Source of the DNA: Phallusia mammillata
Lineage: Eukaryota; Chordata; Ascidiacea; Phlebobranchia; Ascidiidae
NCBI GenBank assembly: GCA_003260075.1
Contig: QLIY01000115.1
Coordinates: 27,568 to 91,567 of the forward strand
Direction: 5' to 3'
DNA length: 64,000 bases
Position 1 is the first letter of the stretch. Every line of letters starts with the position of its first letter. Positions 1 to 10,700 of this stretch are shown here, piece after piece. The notes below the pieces were generated by a model, which saw nothing but the letters and a program-made list of their open reading frames with translations, ran no database searches and had not been told where the DNA came from. A program made the position numbers and the translations under genes.

Positions 1-714
1 AGGCGGCTATTGATCTTTTATTTGCCTAATACATTTGTTCTCCATTTTTTGTCTTTTATTTTTGGCCTTAACGCTGAGACAGTGAGGCTTCTTTCTCGAG
101 CAATATAGAACTTCTGAGACGCGGCACATTATTTGTAATTATTTTTATTGAAAAGATTGCTTGAACATGAAACTATTTCAAAATTTGCTGCAGTCTACTT
201 AGGGCGGCATTTTCAACGAAAGCCAGGGGCGGCAACATATGCTCCTACGCCACTGCTAACAAATGAAGGTACACCAGGCCCATTGGAGGCGCCATACCGA
301 TTCAGCCGGTCACCATCAAGCATTCACCACCATATGGCAAGGCGTATTAGCTAGAAAAATCTAGCCTGCGGTGGAATTTGAATTAACCCACGACAGGAGT
401 CTTTCTGAATAAGTGTGCCTTATTAATCGTTGGTATGCTTCGACGCTTCCTAATTAAGAATTTAGGTTCATCTTAATAAATTTCTAACAATAAACGTTTC
501 ACTGAAAACAGCAATGATTTTTGCTGTTTTAGCTGTTAGTATAATTAACTAAAATAAAGTTCTACTCACGATACGCTACTGATTTGTGAGGCAAAATAGG
601 CTACTAGATTAACTTAAGAACTCACATCACACAATCTTTGTCAAATAACGATTGATGGCGCAAAGAGCATAATTGCGAATATTGTAGGCTAAATTATGTA
701 AAAATGCTGACGGG
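1..714. other. No gene recognised
   Basis: AT-rich sequence with only short chance open frames. I see no splice-consistent exon and no family resemblance. It may be an intron or 3' flank of a gene to the left. Confidence 0.5.
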
Positions 715-825
715 GGCAGGAACTTGGCCGAATGGTCAGGCGCGCCAGACCCATGTACAGACTTAAAAAACCTTGATCGGGATTTGTCCCCGGGATTGTC
801 CTGGGTTCGAACCCCGTGAAAAAAA
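715..825 (+). repeat. tRNA-derived SINE-like element (Leu/Ser type)
   Basis: An A-box-like stretch (GGCCGAATGG) near 727 and a B-box-like stretch (GGGTTCGAACCCC) near 801-813 lie about 75 bp apart and are followed by an A-rich tail. This is the internal pol III promoter layout of a class II tRNA. A clean acceptor stem closing the ends is not evident, so a SINE head or decayed tRNA is more likely than a functional tRNA gene. Confidence 0.5.
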
Positions 826-960
826 ATGCTGACGGTTAAATATTAGGATTGGGGTGAGGTTTATTATAGTAATGATAAAACCAGCTTATAAACTTAATTA
901 GTTCCGAACCCTAGCCCAGTCTCATTGTTAATTGAGGTTTATTCACGGTGGCAATTAAAT

Positions 961-1014
961 ATCGAAAAGAAGAAAACTGCAAAGCGTGAACGAAAAGAAG
1001 AAAACTGCAAAGCG
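961..1014. repeat. Tandem duplication of a 28-bp unit
   Basis: Two adjacent copies of a roughly 28-bp purine-rich unit containing GAAAACTGCAAAGCGTG. It is followed at 1123-1157 by a long T-rich tract. No coding potential is supported. Confidence 0.7.
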
Positions 1015-1182
1015 TGCCGGCCATCTTTGCAGCAGCAGTCAACCAAATTTGTATGTTTTGTTTGTTTCATTTTTATCCTCGGTGGGACGCCTTTATTGCA
1101 AGTCTGTTTTTGATCATTTTTTATTTGAATTTTTTTTTTTATTTTTTTTTTTTTTTTCGGTTTTAGGCAGTTGGTAACTTCA

Positions 1183-1345
1183 ATTTAGTTCAACCCACCG
1201 GGAACCACTGGGTTGAAGCAATGCCGCTTAAGTTTCTTGTTCAGGGAAACACAAGCGACCGAGATAGAATTAGAACCCGCAACCTTGTGACCACAAGGGC
1301 GTTGCGGCCATGCACCACTCGGCCAACTGGGCGTTAAAGGGTGGC
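1183..1345 (-). repeat. tRNA-derived SINE-like element, minus strand
   Basis: Read on the minus strand, this holds an A-box (TGGCCGAGTGG) near 1318-1328 and a B-box-like GGGTTCTAATTC near 1268-1279. A tRNA-unrelated body and a T-rich (plus-strand) flank at 1123-1157 follow. This is the structure of a tRNA-Leu/Ser-derived SINE. The open frame across it is a by-product of the element. Confidence 0.6.
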
Positions 1346-2408
1346 TTGAAGTGTGAACAATTGTTAATTGTTGTGTTTTACCCTTAACCCAGGCAACCTT
1401 GAAAACACTGCGTGCCAATTTCATTTTATACGTCAGCTGGCTTCGCACGCCCAGTGTAGCAGTAGTCGAACTAATTCCAATAGAGATCAGAAAGCATACT
1501 GATTCTGGGATAAATCGGAAAAACAGGGTGCATTTAAAATATACAGGATCTCATGGTGAAAAATCCTGGTAAATTGATTCTGGGAATCATTCCCTGTTCT
1601 ACTGCCATTGTTGCAACGATTTCCACCTCCCATAGTAATATATCACACGTTTTGGGAAATCTTTATTTCCAGGTTAAAATCAGTTGTCAGTTTTAAAAAA
1701 ACAAATATATTTCGCTAAAATAAGCATCTTCAGTGTCTACAGAGAGCAATAAAAGGGATTAAAATTAGAAAAAAGCCAATAGTTCCTTTACAAACATGAT
1801 CTATTCTGAACGGAAAGCCTAGCAGACTAAACCGACTGTAAACACGCAGTGATAGATAAGAAACGCAAGAAAGATAAAAACAGTAAAACGTAAAAGGCGA
1901 AGAAAAAAACACACGTCACTTACACCTCGGTAAAACCATTTTTTAATGTTAATTTTTGCATCGATTTTATTAAGCCACCTGTCTTCGGCTATATCCAGGT
2001 CCGCAGTAGGCCTACGTGGTTGTTCGACAAACACAACACAGTAACAACTTTCAATTGGTGGTTTCTTTTCAAACTCGTTGGGGTGTGGGGGGGGGGACTT
2101 CGCTCAAATGGCACGGTGACCCGACCACCGAGTGGCAAACCGATTTTTAGTCTGGCCTAATATGTACATATTGTTCTAGGCATAAGTGGCATGTGGCGAC
2201 ATAAATTCCATAACTCCCACATGTGAGATGTTGGGAGATCTTAAAACTGTGATTTGAGGTTTGCAGAAATGCGCTTTGTTTAACCATGTCGGTTTTGTGG
2301 CTACCATGGTTGCCACATAGGGCACAATGCCCGCAAGGATAGCATCCTGATGGAGCGCAATGATTCAGTCGCCCTAAAGCAAGTTTCCTAAGGCGTATGG
2401 TGCATTAT
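1346..2408. other. Intergenic, no gene recognised
   Basis: AT-rich DNA with short unsupported frames on the minus strand. A ten-base G run at 2087-2096 resembles the assembly seams seen elsewhere, but I find no duplicated flank here. Confidence 0.4.
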
Positions 2409-2504
2409 TATCACCGCTTGGTGCACCTGTATATCGCTAGGTAAAGGTGCACCAAGCAACATAACATTGCACCGAACGATATAAAGGTGCACCAAGCGGT
2501 TCAA
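2409..2504. repeat. Short foldback (inverted repeat about 24-bp arms)
   Basis: The left arm near 2412-2436 contains CCGCTTGGTGCACC followed by TATATCG. The right arm near 2476-2500 contains CGATATAAAGGTGCACCAAGCGG, its near-perfect reverse complement. A third partial copy (GGTGCACCAAGC) lies in the loop. This could form a long hairpin. No open frame or TIR/TSD was found. Confidence 0.65.
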
Positions 2505-3850
2505 GCGATACTGTCAATTTTAGATCCTCCGAGAAAAGCTGACACGTTTTGCGATAACCTATAGCCTAGACAGGATTGTCACCGACCAGGACCCCAAAAT
2601 AAGGAACACCGAAAAATTAAATTTTTATACGAAATAAAACAAACTTTTTAAAACTAATCTTTGTATTTACACAAGCCATGACATATCAAAAGCCATATAT
2701 TTTGCCAGGAACAAACTGTTCCAGCAAACTTCGTCTTGTTCGTAGAAAATGTTTCGTACATTTTACGATATCTGAGATCTAGGTTTACTTTCCCTGTAGG
2801 GGCTACCAGCGCTTTGACTGTCCTTTTACAAAGTTTGTTACTTGTAATTGTTGAAAATAAGACGAAGGAGTCAGGCCAAAAACAAGGACATTTCTTAGTA
2901 ATAAGGACAATACATTTTACTAAGACACTACAGTTCAAAATAAGGACAAATCTTAGAAATAAGGACGGTATGGCAACCCTACCTACAGACGTGCTGTGTA
3001 GCAACGCTGAATCACAACAGACCGATTTCAGGCGTAGTTGCATCATCACTAAAGTCTAATTTAGCAATAATTTGCCGATTAACATCACATTGCAGTGCTA
3101 TATGAGCCCAAATAAAGTTTCGCAAAATTTAAACAATGAAAAAAATGCCGGGTAGGCTGCCGCAAGACAACGCAGTTTCGCAAGATCTTTTCAACATCTT
3201 TGATTTAAACGTATGTAAGATAAACATAAATTTAATACTGGGAACAGATCAGAAGCACCTGACCAGCGGTGACAGAGCGCTCACAGTATAAATCATAGTA
3301 CGTCATATTTAAAGGTGTTATACAGTGATTCTTAAACTGTGTGCCGCGACACACAGTGTAAGATTTCGAAGTGTGCCCGGAAATATTCGCGATTATTAAG
3401 TGTAAAAAATGTCTAGTGTTTTAGGACGTGATATGAAAGGTGAATTCAGCTAAAAGTGATTTTAAACACTTGGCTATGCACCACACCACAATGTATAAAA
3501 TGACTGAGCTCTTTACTTTAGCAAGTATGGATGTTTATAAATCTTCATTTTAAGGGGCCTGTTGGTAAACCGCTGGACTGACTGGAGTCAAACTTTAGAA
3601 GGACGAACTGCAGATAGATATCTATGACTTGTGCAATTTTATCACTTCCTTTATTATGCCAGACAAGTTGTTAAAAAAATCAACAGTTTTAACATGATTC
3701 GAATTTTAAAAAAAATCAACAGTTTTAAAATGCTCAGTATTCAGGGGTATTTCATATCATGCCTATACATAATATGTTGCAATTTTAAAGCAACAAAAAA
3801 AAGAGCAAAACCATTGAATAGATACAGTAAAAAATATTCATTTGCACATA
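2505..3850. other. Repeat-rich intergenic DNA with hAT-like debris
   Basis: A stretch near 2850-2990 repeats ATAAGGAC-type words several times and ends in GGCAACCCTAC, resembling the terminal region of a decayed DNA transposon. At 3323 the sequence CAGTGATTCTTAAACTGTG looks like a hAT (Charlie-type) terminal inverted repeat, but I could not find its partner end. Overlapping open frames on both strands near 2650-3060 are chance frames in this repeat. Confidence 0.4.
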
Positions 3851-3856
3851 TTTATT
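3851..3856 (-). terminator. Polyadenylation signal overlapping the MBD4-like stop codon
   Basis: On the minus strand the stop codon TAA (3854-3852) lies inside a canonical AATAAA hexamer (3856-3851). If used, the transcript has almost no 3' UTR beyond the usual 10-30 nt. Confidence 0.5.
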
Positions 3857-4316
3857 CAGTCATGTTTGTTTTCAACCATTCTCTGTAAAGAATTAATTTT
3901 CGGTCATCAGGAGTTACAGCTTGCCATTCATTTACACAAAATATCCGATAGGAATCATTTCCATATTTTCCTATTCCTCTTAATTCGCATGGATATTTCC
4001 AAGCCTTTGCAATGTAGTCAATTGAAAACTTTTGTATCAAATTAGCTCGAGTATTCTGAAGCCCAAGTGGCTCAAGAATGTCAACCATATCTGTTATTGG
4101 TGATTGAGAAACCACTTCTGCAGATGAAAATTGATCTAAAAACTCCCATAGTGTTGGTATGGCATGAGAACCAGCAGTTTTGTTTAAGAAAATAGTTGCA
4201 ACTAGCAATTTCCATGAGTCATGAAACAAAGTTTCCTGCACAAGATTGTATGGTGACTTTGGTGGTATCCATTTGTATTTGTAGGCATTGACATCACACA
4301 TCGTTTTTGCATTCAT
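3852..4316 (-). CDS. MBD4: MBD4-type thymine/uracil DNA glycosylase domain protein
   Basis: A continuous 154-residue frame from the first in-frame ATG at 4316. It matches the C-terminal glycosylase domain of MBD4, which removes T or U from G:T/G:U mismatches at CpG sites. Supporting motifs in order are [36 protein letters not shown], the helix-hairpin-helix stretch [14 protein letters not shown], and PDDRKL, whose Asp sits where the catalytic Asp of human MBD4 lies. No methyl-CpG-binding domain is visible upstream. The open frame extends a few codons beyond the ATG to an acceptor-like CAG near 4350, so this may be the last exon of a longer gene. The family call is strong. Whether the gene is complete is uncertain. 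Confidence 0.85.
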   Translation of the reverse strand: MNAKTMCDVNAYKYKWIPPKSPYNLVQETLFHDSWKLLVATIFLNKTAGSHAIPTLWEFLDQFSSAEVVSQSPITDMVDILEPLGLQNTRANLIQKFSIDYIAKAWKYPCELRGIGKYGNDSYRIFCVNEWQAVTPDDRKLILYREWLKTNMTE

Positions 4317-4404
4317 TAGTTTGCTGCGTAACAACTTCACATAATGCCTGCCGTTAAGTGCCGTTCACATTCCTCTCTTTGTTTATTAACCAGTTAACCA
4401 CCCA

Positions 4405-4592
4405 ATAGTACGTCAGCCTCACAGTTTGTTGTTTAAAAATGTTAAAAAAAAATGTTTCCAAAGTTTAACTGAAGCCGAGAAAGATCGTGTAAGGGGGGGG
4501 GGGATAGTACGTCAGCCTCACAGCTTGTTGTTTAAAAATGTTTCAAAAAAAATGTTTCCAAAGTTTAACTGAAGCCGAGAAAGATCGTGTAA
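4405..4592. repeat. Duplicated flanks around poly-G seam 1
   Basis: An 88-bp block (4405-4492) recurs almost identically at 4504-4592, separated only by 11 Gs (4493-4503). The two copies differ at a few positions, as alleles would. This is read as an assembly seam rather than a biological tandem repeat. Confidence 0.75.
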
Positions 4593-4839
4593 CACTAATA
4601 CCTAGGTCGTCTACTCTTCTGACATTTAGATCCCGGTTTCACGGAACGCACTTAACGCACAGTCAAGAGAAAGATGAATGCCGCTTTGCAATTTGCAACT
4701 GCAAGGTCACGCATGACTTACGGAAAATGTGCGTCGCAAAAACATAGATATCCTGTCTTTTGGATTATTACGTCATTTAAAGTTCATTTGCTTTGAATTG
4801 AATTAAATATTAATTTTTTCGGGGGGGGGGGTTTTCGGG

Positions 4840-5011
4840 TAATAACAGTCGAAAAGTCGTGTTTTATAAGAAAAAAAACTGTTGTTATTCTGATTGTTGT
4901 ACTATGTTTTCCTCTAGCCTGGGGGGGGGGGGTAATAACAGTCGAAAAGTCGTGTTTTATAAGAAAAAACTGTTGTTATTCTGATTGTTGTACTATGTTT
5001 TCCTCTAGCCT
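4840..5011. repeat. Duplicated flanks around poly-G seam 2
   Basis: An 80-bp block (4840-4920) recurs at 4933-5011 after 12 Gs (4921-4932). The only obvious difference is the length of an A run. Another 11-G tract lies just upstream at 4821-4831. Confidence 0.75.
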
Positions 5012-5384
5012 TTTATCGCGAATCTAATTTTTACCTGTCTCGAGTCTCGACAGCGTTGAGTGCAGTTGCTTAGGTGCCCTTTTTCGTCTATGCTCGATTA
5101 CTCCAAAGCTTAATGTTTAATCGAAACTTCAATGAAGCCAATCCAATAGGCAGACAGGCTGTTTTTTAGAAGTTGGAACTGGAGTTCGGTGTCGAAACGT
5201 TCGGTCTCGGAGGAAACGGTTGGAGTGTTGTGAAAGCCTTTAGTTCCCGTCTTGCAGAGGTGTGTGAAGTTGTGCAACTAAAATACAGATTTAATTACAT
5301 AAAAATTCTAATTTAACGAGTTTTAATTTTGTTTAAAGTTGTATTCAATTTAGCTTCAATCAATTTTAAGCTAAATTGTGTAAC

Positions 5385-6242
5385 ATGGATCCCAGTTTGC
5401 TACGACAAAGGGAGGCTTTTAAATCCCGTGCCTTATCCTTGCCTGTAATAGAAAAAAAGTCCATTAAGACAAGCAGTTCTGTATCAGCAAAAAAACCTCC
5501 AAAGACAAGTCAAGCTTCTACATTAAAACCGTCATCATCATCATCAAAACTATTCAGCCACCCCAACTTGAACAAGCACAAGTTTGCATTACTCGCACAG
5601 ATTGTAAATCACATGAAAAACTCGTATCAGAATGGCAACACACATGCACTGACATTGGATGAAATACTGGAAGAATGTCATTTAGATGAAACTATATCAA
5701 CAGTACATAGAAATTGGCTTCAGAATGAAGCACTTTTAAACAATCCAAAGATAGAAGTTGTAAATGAAGGTCCAATGGCAGAAGTTAAGTTTGCTTTTAA
5801 ACCAAAGTATTTTTTAAAAGATCGCAAAGCCCTTTTGAAAAAGTTAGATCGACATGACCAAAGAGGACTAGGTGGAATCATGTGGGATGACATTGAAGAA
5901 GGTCTACCAAAGGCAAAAAAAGCGGTCAAAGTTCTTGGGGACAAAATTTTGTTTGTTTCAAGACCAGACAAAAAACAAATTGTCTTCTATAATGATCGGA
6001 GCTGTGAAATTGTTATTGATGAAGAGTTCCAGAAACTTTGGAGAAGTGTCACTGTGGATTCAGTAGATGACAATAAAATAGAAGAATATTTAAACACTCA
6101 TGGAATCACATCCATGCAAGATAAAGCTGTTGCTAAACCTGTTGTTCTAAAACGTAAAAAGGGAAACCGCAAAAGAAAGTTTAAATCTCATAATGATCAT
6201 TTGGGTGGTGTTCTTCAAGACTATTCAGCAGCTAAGAAATGA
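5385..6242 (+). CDS. GTF2E2: Transcription initiation factor IIE subunit beta
   Basis: Intronless 285-residue protein, close to the human length (about 291). TFIIE-beta pairs with TFIIE-alpha and recruits TFIIH to the RNA polymerase II preinitiation complex in the nucleus. The start [18 protein letters not shown] matches the conserved family N-terminus, which decides this ATG over upstream near-cognate codons. A Ser/Lys-rich linker (about residues 20-60) is followed by the winged-helix core ([35 protein letters not shown]), then [35 protein letters not shown] and a basic C-terminus with [12 protein letters not shown]. It heads a run of three same-strand genes. Confidence 0.97.
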   Translation: MDPSLLRQREAFKSRALSLPVIEKKSIKTSSSVSAKKPPKTSQASTLKPSSSSSKLFSHPNLNKHKFALLAQIVNHMKNSYQNGNTHALTLDEILEECHLDETISTVHRNWLQNEALLNNPKIEVVNEGPMAEVKFAFKPKYFLKDRKALLKKLDRHDQRGLGGIMWDDIEEGLPKAKKAVKVLGDKILFVSRPDKKQIVFYNDRSCEIVIDEEFQKLWRSVTVDSVDDNKIEEYLNTHGITSMQDKAVAKPVVLKRKKGNRKRKFKSHNDHLGGVLQDYSAAKK

Positions 6243-6540
6243 TCTTATTCCATCCATGTGTCAACGTTTTTTGTCTTTTCATGAAATTTCATTTGTTTTG
6301 TGCATTTTATAATTCTTGCAATGATGTTTAAGTACTAAAAAAATGTGTAAAAAAAATCAGCACAGTGAACTTTAAAAAACATGCAATCTCATTAAATAAC
6401 ATTTTTTGTCCAAAAGCACACAACACAAGTTGTGTACCTTTGCATCCTCAACATTAGAAAGGTTTTATTGTTAAGAATCTTAAATGCATACTTTTTATTT
6501 ACAGGATTTGCAACAATTTAGGAGCTTTAAAAAATCAATA

Positions 6541-7350
6541 ATGGTCATGCAACCTGTAAACAGTGTGCTTATTGAGGCTGTTGATGCCATTGTTAATAGT
6601 TTTAAAAAGCATTCGACACAAAGCCAGGATGATGTTGATGTGGTTGAGGCATTGCAAGAGTTTTGGCAGATGAAAGATGCAAGAGGAGCTGGATTATTAA
6701 AAGGTTCCAACATTACATATGATGTTGCACTTAATCCTGCTGAGATGTATGTTTGCTATGTAACCTTACCTGGAGGCAGCTGTTTTGGGTCATATGAACT
6801 CTGTGACAACAAAGAAAAAGCTCGACAAAGTGCAGCTAAAATTGGACTTGTCAATTCTGTGTTCAATGAGCACCCTGGCAGTAAACTTAATGCTGCCTTT
6901 GTTAAAAATGCTGCTTCAGCAGCTGCTGGTTCTTTCAAGGATGTTTGCCAAAGTAAAAATGAATGTCACAAAGCCATAAGCACATTTAAAGAAATGCTAC
7001 GAAGTCATCTTGGTGGAAGTTTGCTTAACTTTCAGGAAGCAATGTCCGTCTTTCAGCTACTACATTGGAATGGTAGTCTTACTGCAATGAAAGAACGCTG
7101 CTGTTCTCGCACAGAGGTGATTCAGCATTATGCCAATCGTTCTATTGATAATGAAATGAAGTCTAAAATGGCACAAGACTGGGCTGCAAGAGAGGAAAGT
7201 GATGTAGGGTTAATAGAAAAAGAACTTGAGACATGCCAGGAAGATCTTATTGCTGCTCGTCAAGCCGGTCAAGAGTTGAGGTTTCACAGAGAAAAAGTGC
7301 TGATTTTAAAAATGGCCCAAACTCTCATTGAAAATGCAACTGATGCATGA
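6541..7350 (+). CDS. LIX1: LIX1/LIX1L family protein (lowfat homologue)
   Basis: Single-exon frame of 269 residues from the ATG at 6541 (human LIX1 is about 280). The frame is open further upstream but passes through an acceptor-like TTTATTTACAG ending at 6504, so translation probably starts at MVMQPVN. Family hallmarks are VVEALQEFWQMK, YVCYVTLPGGSCFGS, a double-stranded-RNA-binding-like fold signature (KARQSAAKIGLVNSVFNEHP), FQLLHWNGSLTAMKER and a helical C-terminus with ELRFHREK. Vertebrate LIX1 and LIX1L act in mesenchymal and neuronal development; Drosophila lowfat binds Fat/Dachsous. Whether this orthologue corresponds to LIX1 or LIX1L cannot be told, since they arose by duplication. 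It lies 300 bp after GTF2E2 and 441 bp before IGHMBP2. Confidence 0.93.
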   Translation: MVMQPVNSVLIEAVDAIVNSFKKHSTQSQDDVDVVEALQEFWQMKDARGAGLLKGSNITYDVALNPAEMYVCYVTLPGGSCFGSYELCDNKEKARQSAAKIGLVNSVFNEHPGSKLNAAFVKNAASAAAGSFKDVCQSKNECHKAISTFKEMLRSHLGGSLLNFQEAMSVFQLLHWNGSLTAMKERCCSRTEVIQHYANRSIDNEMKSKMAQDWAAREESDVGLIEKELETCQEDLIAARQAGQELRFHREKVLILKMAQTLIENATDA

Positions 7351-7791
7351 ACCAAAAAAGTGACGAACATTTATCAATAATGTACTTTTTGGTAAATGAT
7401 TTCGACAAAAACTGATTTATGTTCGTACAGAGTTTCATTATTTACTAAAATACACAACATGTTTTCCACTGTTATGTAGTTTGGTGGATCTATAGGGCGA
7501 CTTGGTATATAGTGCCAAATATTAACTATTTTTCATGTACAAATGCTCATTTTTACATTCATCTGTGCCAATGCATTTAACTTTTCTTTATTTAGCTCTA
7601 GTGTTTTCAATGCGTATATTCCTCTCTTACTTTTTATGTGCTGTCATTTGGTGGTGCATTTACTTTATCACTGTATTTATTACTTTAACTCTAACTGCTT
7701 ATTTTACCTTGTGCACTTTTTAACCGTCATTGCTTTGTATTTTAGGCAGAGTCACATAGCTATCAAAGTGAACTTAATATGTAAAAATTAA

Positions 7792-10700
7792 ATGGATGAG
7801 TTTGTGGCAAAACAACTGGAACTGCTAGCAGAAGAACATAATGCAGAAATACAAGAAAATAAAACAGAAAATACTGGAATCCCCTTTGCTGCACTAAAGA
7901 GGTTAGTTGTTGTCTGCTGTATCTTGTAATTAAGGTATGGCCTTGAGTACTTCTTCCTTGCAAGGTGTGACATGGTTTAAAAGTTCATGTGTTGTGTGTA
8001 ATTAAACTTAATTAGGTGGCCACAAACTGTGTCCCACTGCTTGTTGTGGAAGTGTATAACATGATGAGCTATTCTCCTAGGCATTAATTTGTGAATGAGA
8101 AACTTTTTTTATGTGGCAACTAGCACATCTTTAATGTATGATATTACAACTAATGTAAGAGTATGCAAGTATTACTTACACCAGCAACACATATGGTGTT
8201 AATTGCTCTGTAGTAACCATATTCATTAACACCTAGACCTCCAATTTTATTTTTTTGTAGATTTTTGTAGAACAATTACAGATAACGATTGGTACTGTAT
8301 TTATTGCCCCTTAAAATAACCCTGTAAAATGTTCGTCATGCAAAATAAATACTGTATTCCGTGTTGCAAATTTGCAGTTTATTTGGCATCAACTTCTACT
8401 GTTGTATTTTGACAGGAAGGGTCTATGCATACCAAAACTTCGAATATCCTCACTAAAAACAGGGCTATATGGTAGAACAGTCACTTCATTTTCTTCCAAA
8501 ACTGCAGACAAGCTACTGTCAAGCAATACATTTTCTTCAGGTACTTATTCTTAAAATTGGTCCACACATGTTTTCATCTTAAAAAATAAAATAATTGTGG
8601 TTTGATGTGGATTGGGTATTCAATGTAGTACTACATTATGCATTTGTTACAAATATTTTGCCCCAGGAACTAGCATGTACCAATAAGTAATTTTTAAGAC
8701 TGCTTTTTTAGGGGATGTAGTCCAAATTTGCAAACCCACAAACCAAGTACTGTCAGCATCAAATGGCATAGTGCTGTCAGTGTCAACAAAGCAGGTATCC
8801 ATAGCATTTGATGGTACAGAAGTAAGAGAGATTTTGGATTCATTGCAGACCAATGACAATTCAATTACACTACTAAAAGTTGCCAATGAAATAACATACA
8901 GGTGATTTGGATCATTAGGGGGGGGGGGCAGAAGTAAGAGAGATTTTGGATTCGTTGCAGACCAATGACAATTCAATTACGCTACTAAAAGTTGCCAATG
9001 AAATAACATACAGGTGATTTGGATCATTATGTTTACCTCTTACTCTTTCTAGGAGTAATATATGTTCAGTACAGTAACTTTATAATCTTACAAAGCCGTT
9101 TTAGGTGAACAGATTTGTTCACATTAAAATGTTTAAATTGTATAATGCAGAATATTATTTGTAGGCGGTTGAAGCAAGCCCTAAACGATTTGGGCAAAAT
9201 TTCACGTGGACCATCACAACATTTCGTAGAAGTTTTGTTTGGTATTTCTGGACCAATATCAACTGCTATAAATGGTAAAAATAAGTTTTTTGCTGCTTAC
9301 AATTAAGTGGGTGTGCCACTGGTGATGTTAAGGTCCTCCTTGTGGTTATTTGTTTATATGAGTAGCGCCCAATTAAGAAGCATTATGTACTTATGTGTCA
9401 TAGCAATGTGGTTTTACAGCTTCAGGCCATTTTTAAGTCCAGCTTTTAGTGCAAAAATTTCTAGTCACATTAAGTGTTATCAAATGTACAAGCTCTTCAA
9501 AATTCCGGATCAGATTAAGTGCTATGTGCATCATTGTGGTATTGCCTAAAATTCCATCTTGGATTAGTGACATCACAAGATGATTGGATTGCATATAACG
9601 TTGCAAACTGACTGATGTAATTGTTATGATGTCTCAGAAGTAAATTGTTGTTTTAGGATTTACCAATTTTAAAAAAGTATTAAATTGTGCCCTTTTAAAA
9701 ACAAAATGGTTTCCAAAAGCCTCTGGTTGCAAATGTTTTGGAAAAAGATTTTGTTAAAAAATTGAATTAAAAAAATCACAAAAGTCAAATGAAAATGTTC
9801 AATAATGAAAAAAATAAAGTCTTTATTTGTATGTTTTCTGTGCAGAAATCCAGTTCTGCAATCCTAATCTTAATCATTGCCAGCAAGAAGCAGTGAGACT
9901 TGCTTTGAGTGAACGTGAGTTGGCAATTATTCATGGACCTCCAGGAACAGGGAAAACTACCACTGTTGTTGAAATTATTGCTCAACTTGTTAAATCTGGA
10001 ATGAAAGCAAGTAATTAAAGTTTATAGAAAAACACTGACTTCGACAAACTTTTGCAAATTATCTATTTTGTGATAGTAAATCAAAAACATTGACTTGGAT
10101 GTTAAATTACTTTGTACAATTTAGATTTCTGTTTTGTACAATATGTATATTGATAACAGCAAGCAAACATTTGTGGAAGTTAATAGGTAAAAAAGTATGG
10201 TATTCTTGTTTGTTTGTTTTACCAATATTGTGACAAGGGACTAATGTGTTGTGAAGACAAACACCATTTGACACCATACTTTCTTTAAGTTGTTCCAAAT
10301 CTCAGGTACTCTAATTGCCTAATAACCTTATGTTCACTTTTAGGTTTTGGCATGTGCCCCATCCAATGTTGCAGTTGACAATCTTGTGGAAAAATTATGT
10401 AGCATCCAAATTTCAAGAACAGTAGATGCAGGTATGCCCCAGGCCTTTTCCTGTACATGAGTTTGGCTAATTGTTTGTTTGCATGGTTTGTTTTGAAAGG
10501 TAACAAACGAAAACTCAAGGTGGTTCGTATTGGACACCCTGCTCGCATTCACAAGCGCGAACTACATGAAATGTCGCTGGATGCTCTTGTATCCAACAGT
10601 GATGCTGCATCCATTGTTAGAGATGTGAGATCAGATATTGAGAACTTGCATGTAAGTTTTCTGTTTGCTTTCCTTCTCTTTGGTAAATGTTTTGTTTAAT

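Larger units (their letters stand above)
4317..5384. other. Intergenic region with three poly-G seams; GTF2E2 5' flank
   Basis: Contains G tracts at 4493-4503, 4821-4831 and 4921-4932. The first and third separate duplicated flanks (4405-4492 versus 4504-4592; 4840-4920 versus 4933-5011). The rest is AT-rich promoter/5' UTR DNA for GTF2E2, with an acceptor-like TTCAATTTAG ending at 5354, about 30 bp before its ATG. Confidence 0.6.

Noticed and set aside
721-822. Functional tRNA-Leu/Ser gene
   Set aside because: A and B boxes are present, but I could not form a convincing acceptor stem, and an A-rich tail follows. A SINE head or tRNA relic is more likely.
1185-1448. Minus-strand 87-codon frame
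   Set aside because: Lies across a tRNA-derived SINE; no coding evidence.
2654-3059. Overlapping open frames on both strands
   Set aside because: Both fall in repeat debris with ATAAGGAC-type units. Complementary frames of this kind arise by chance in such DNA.
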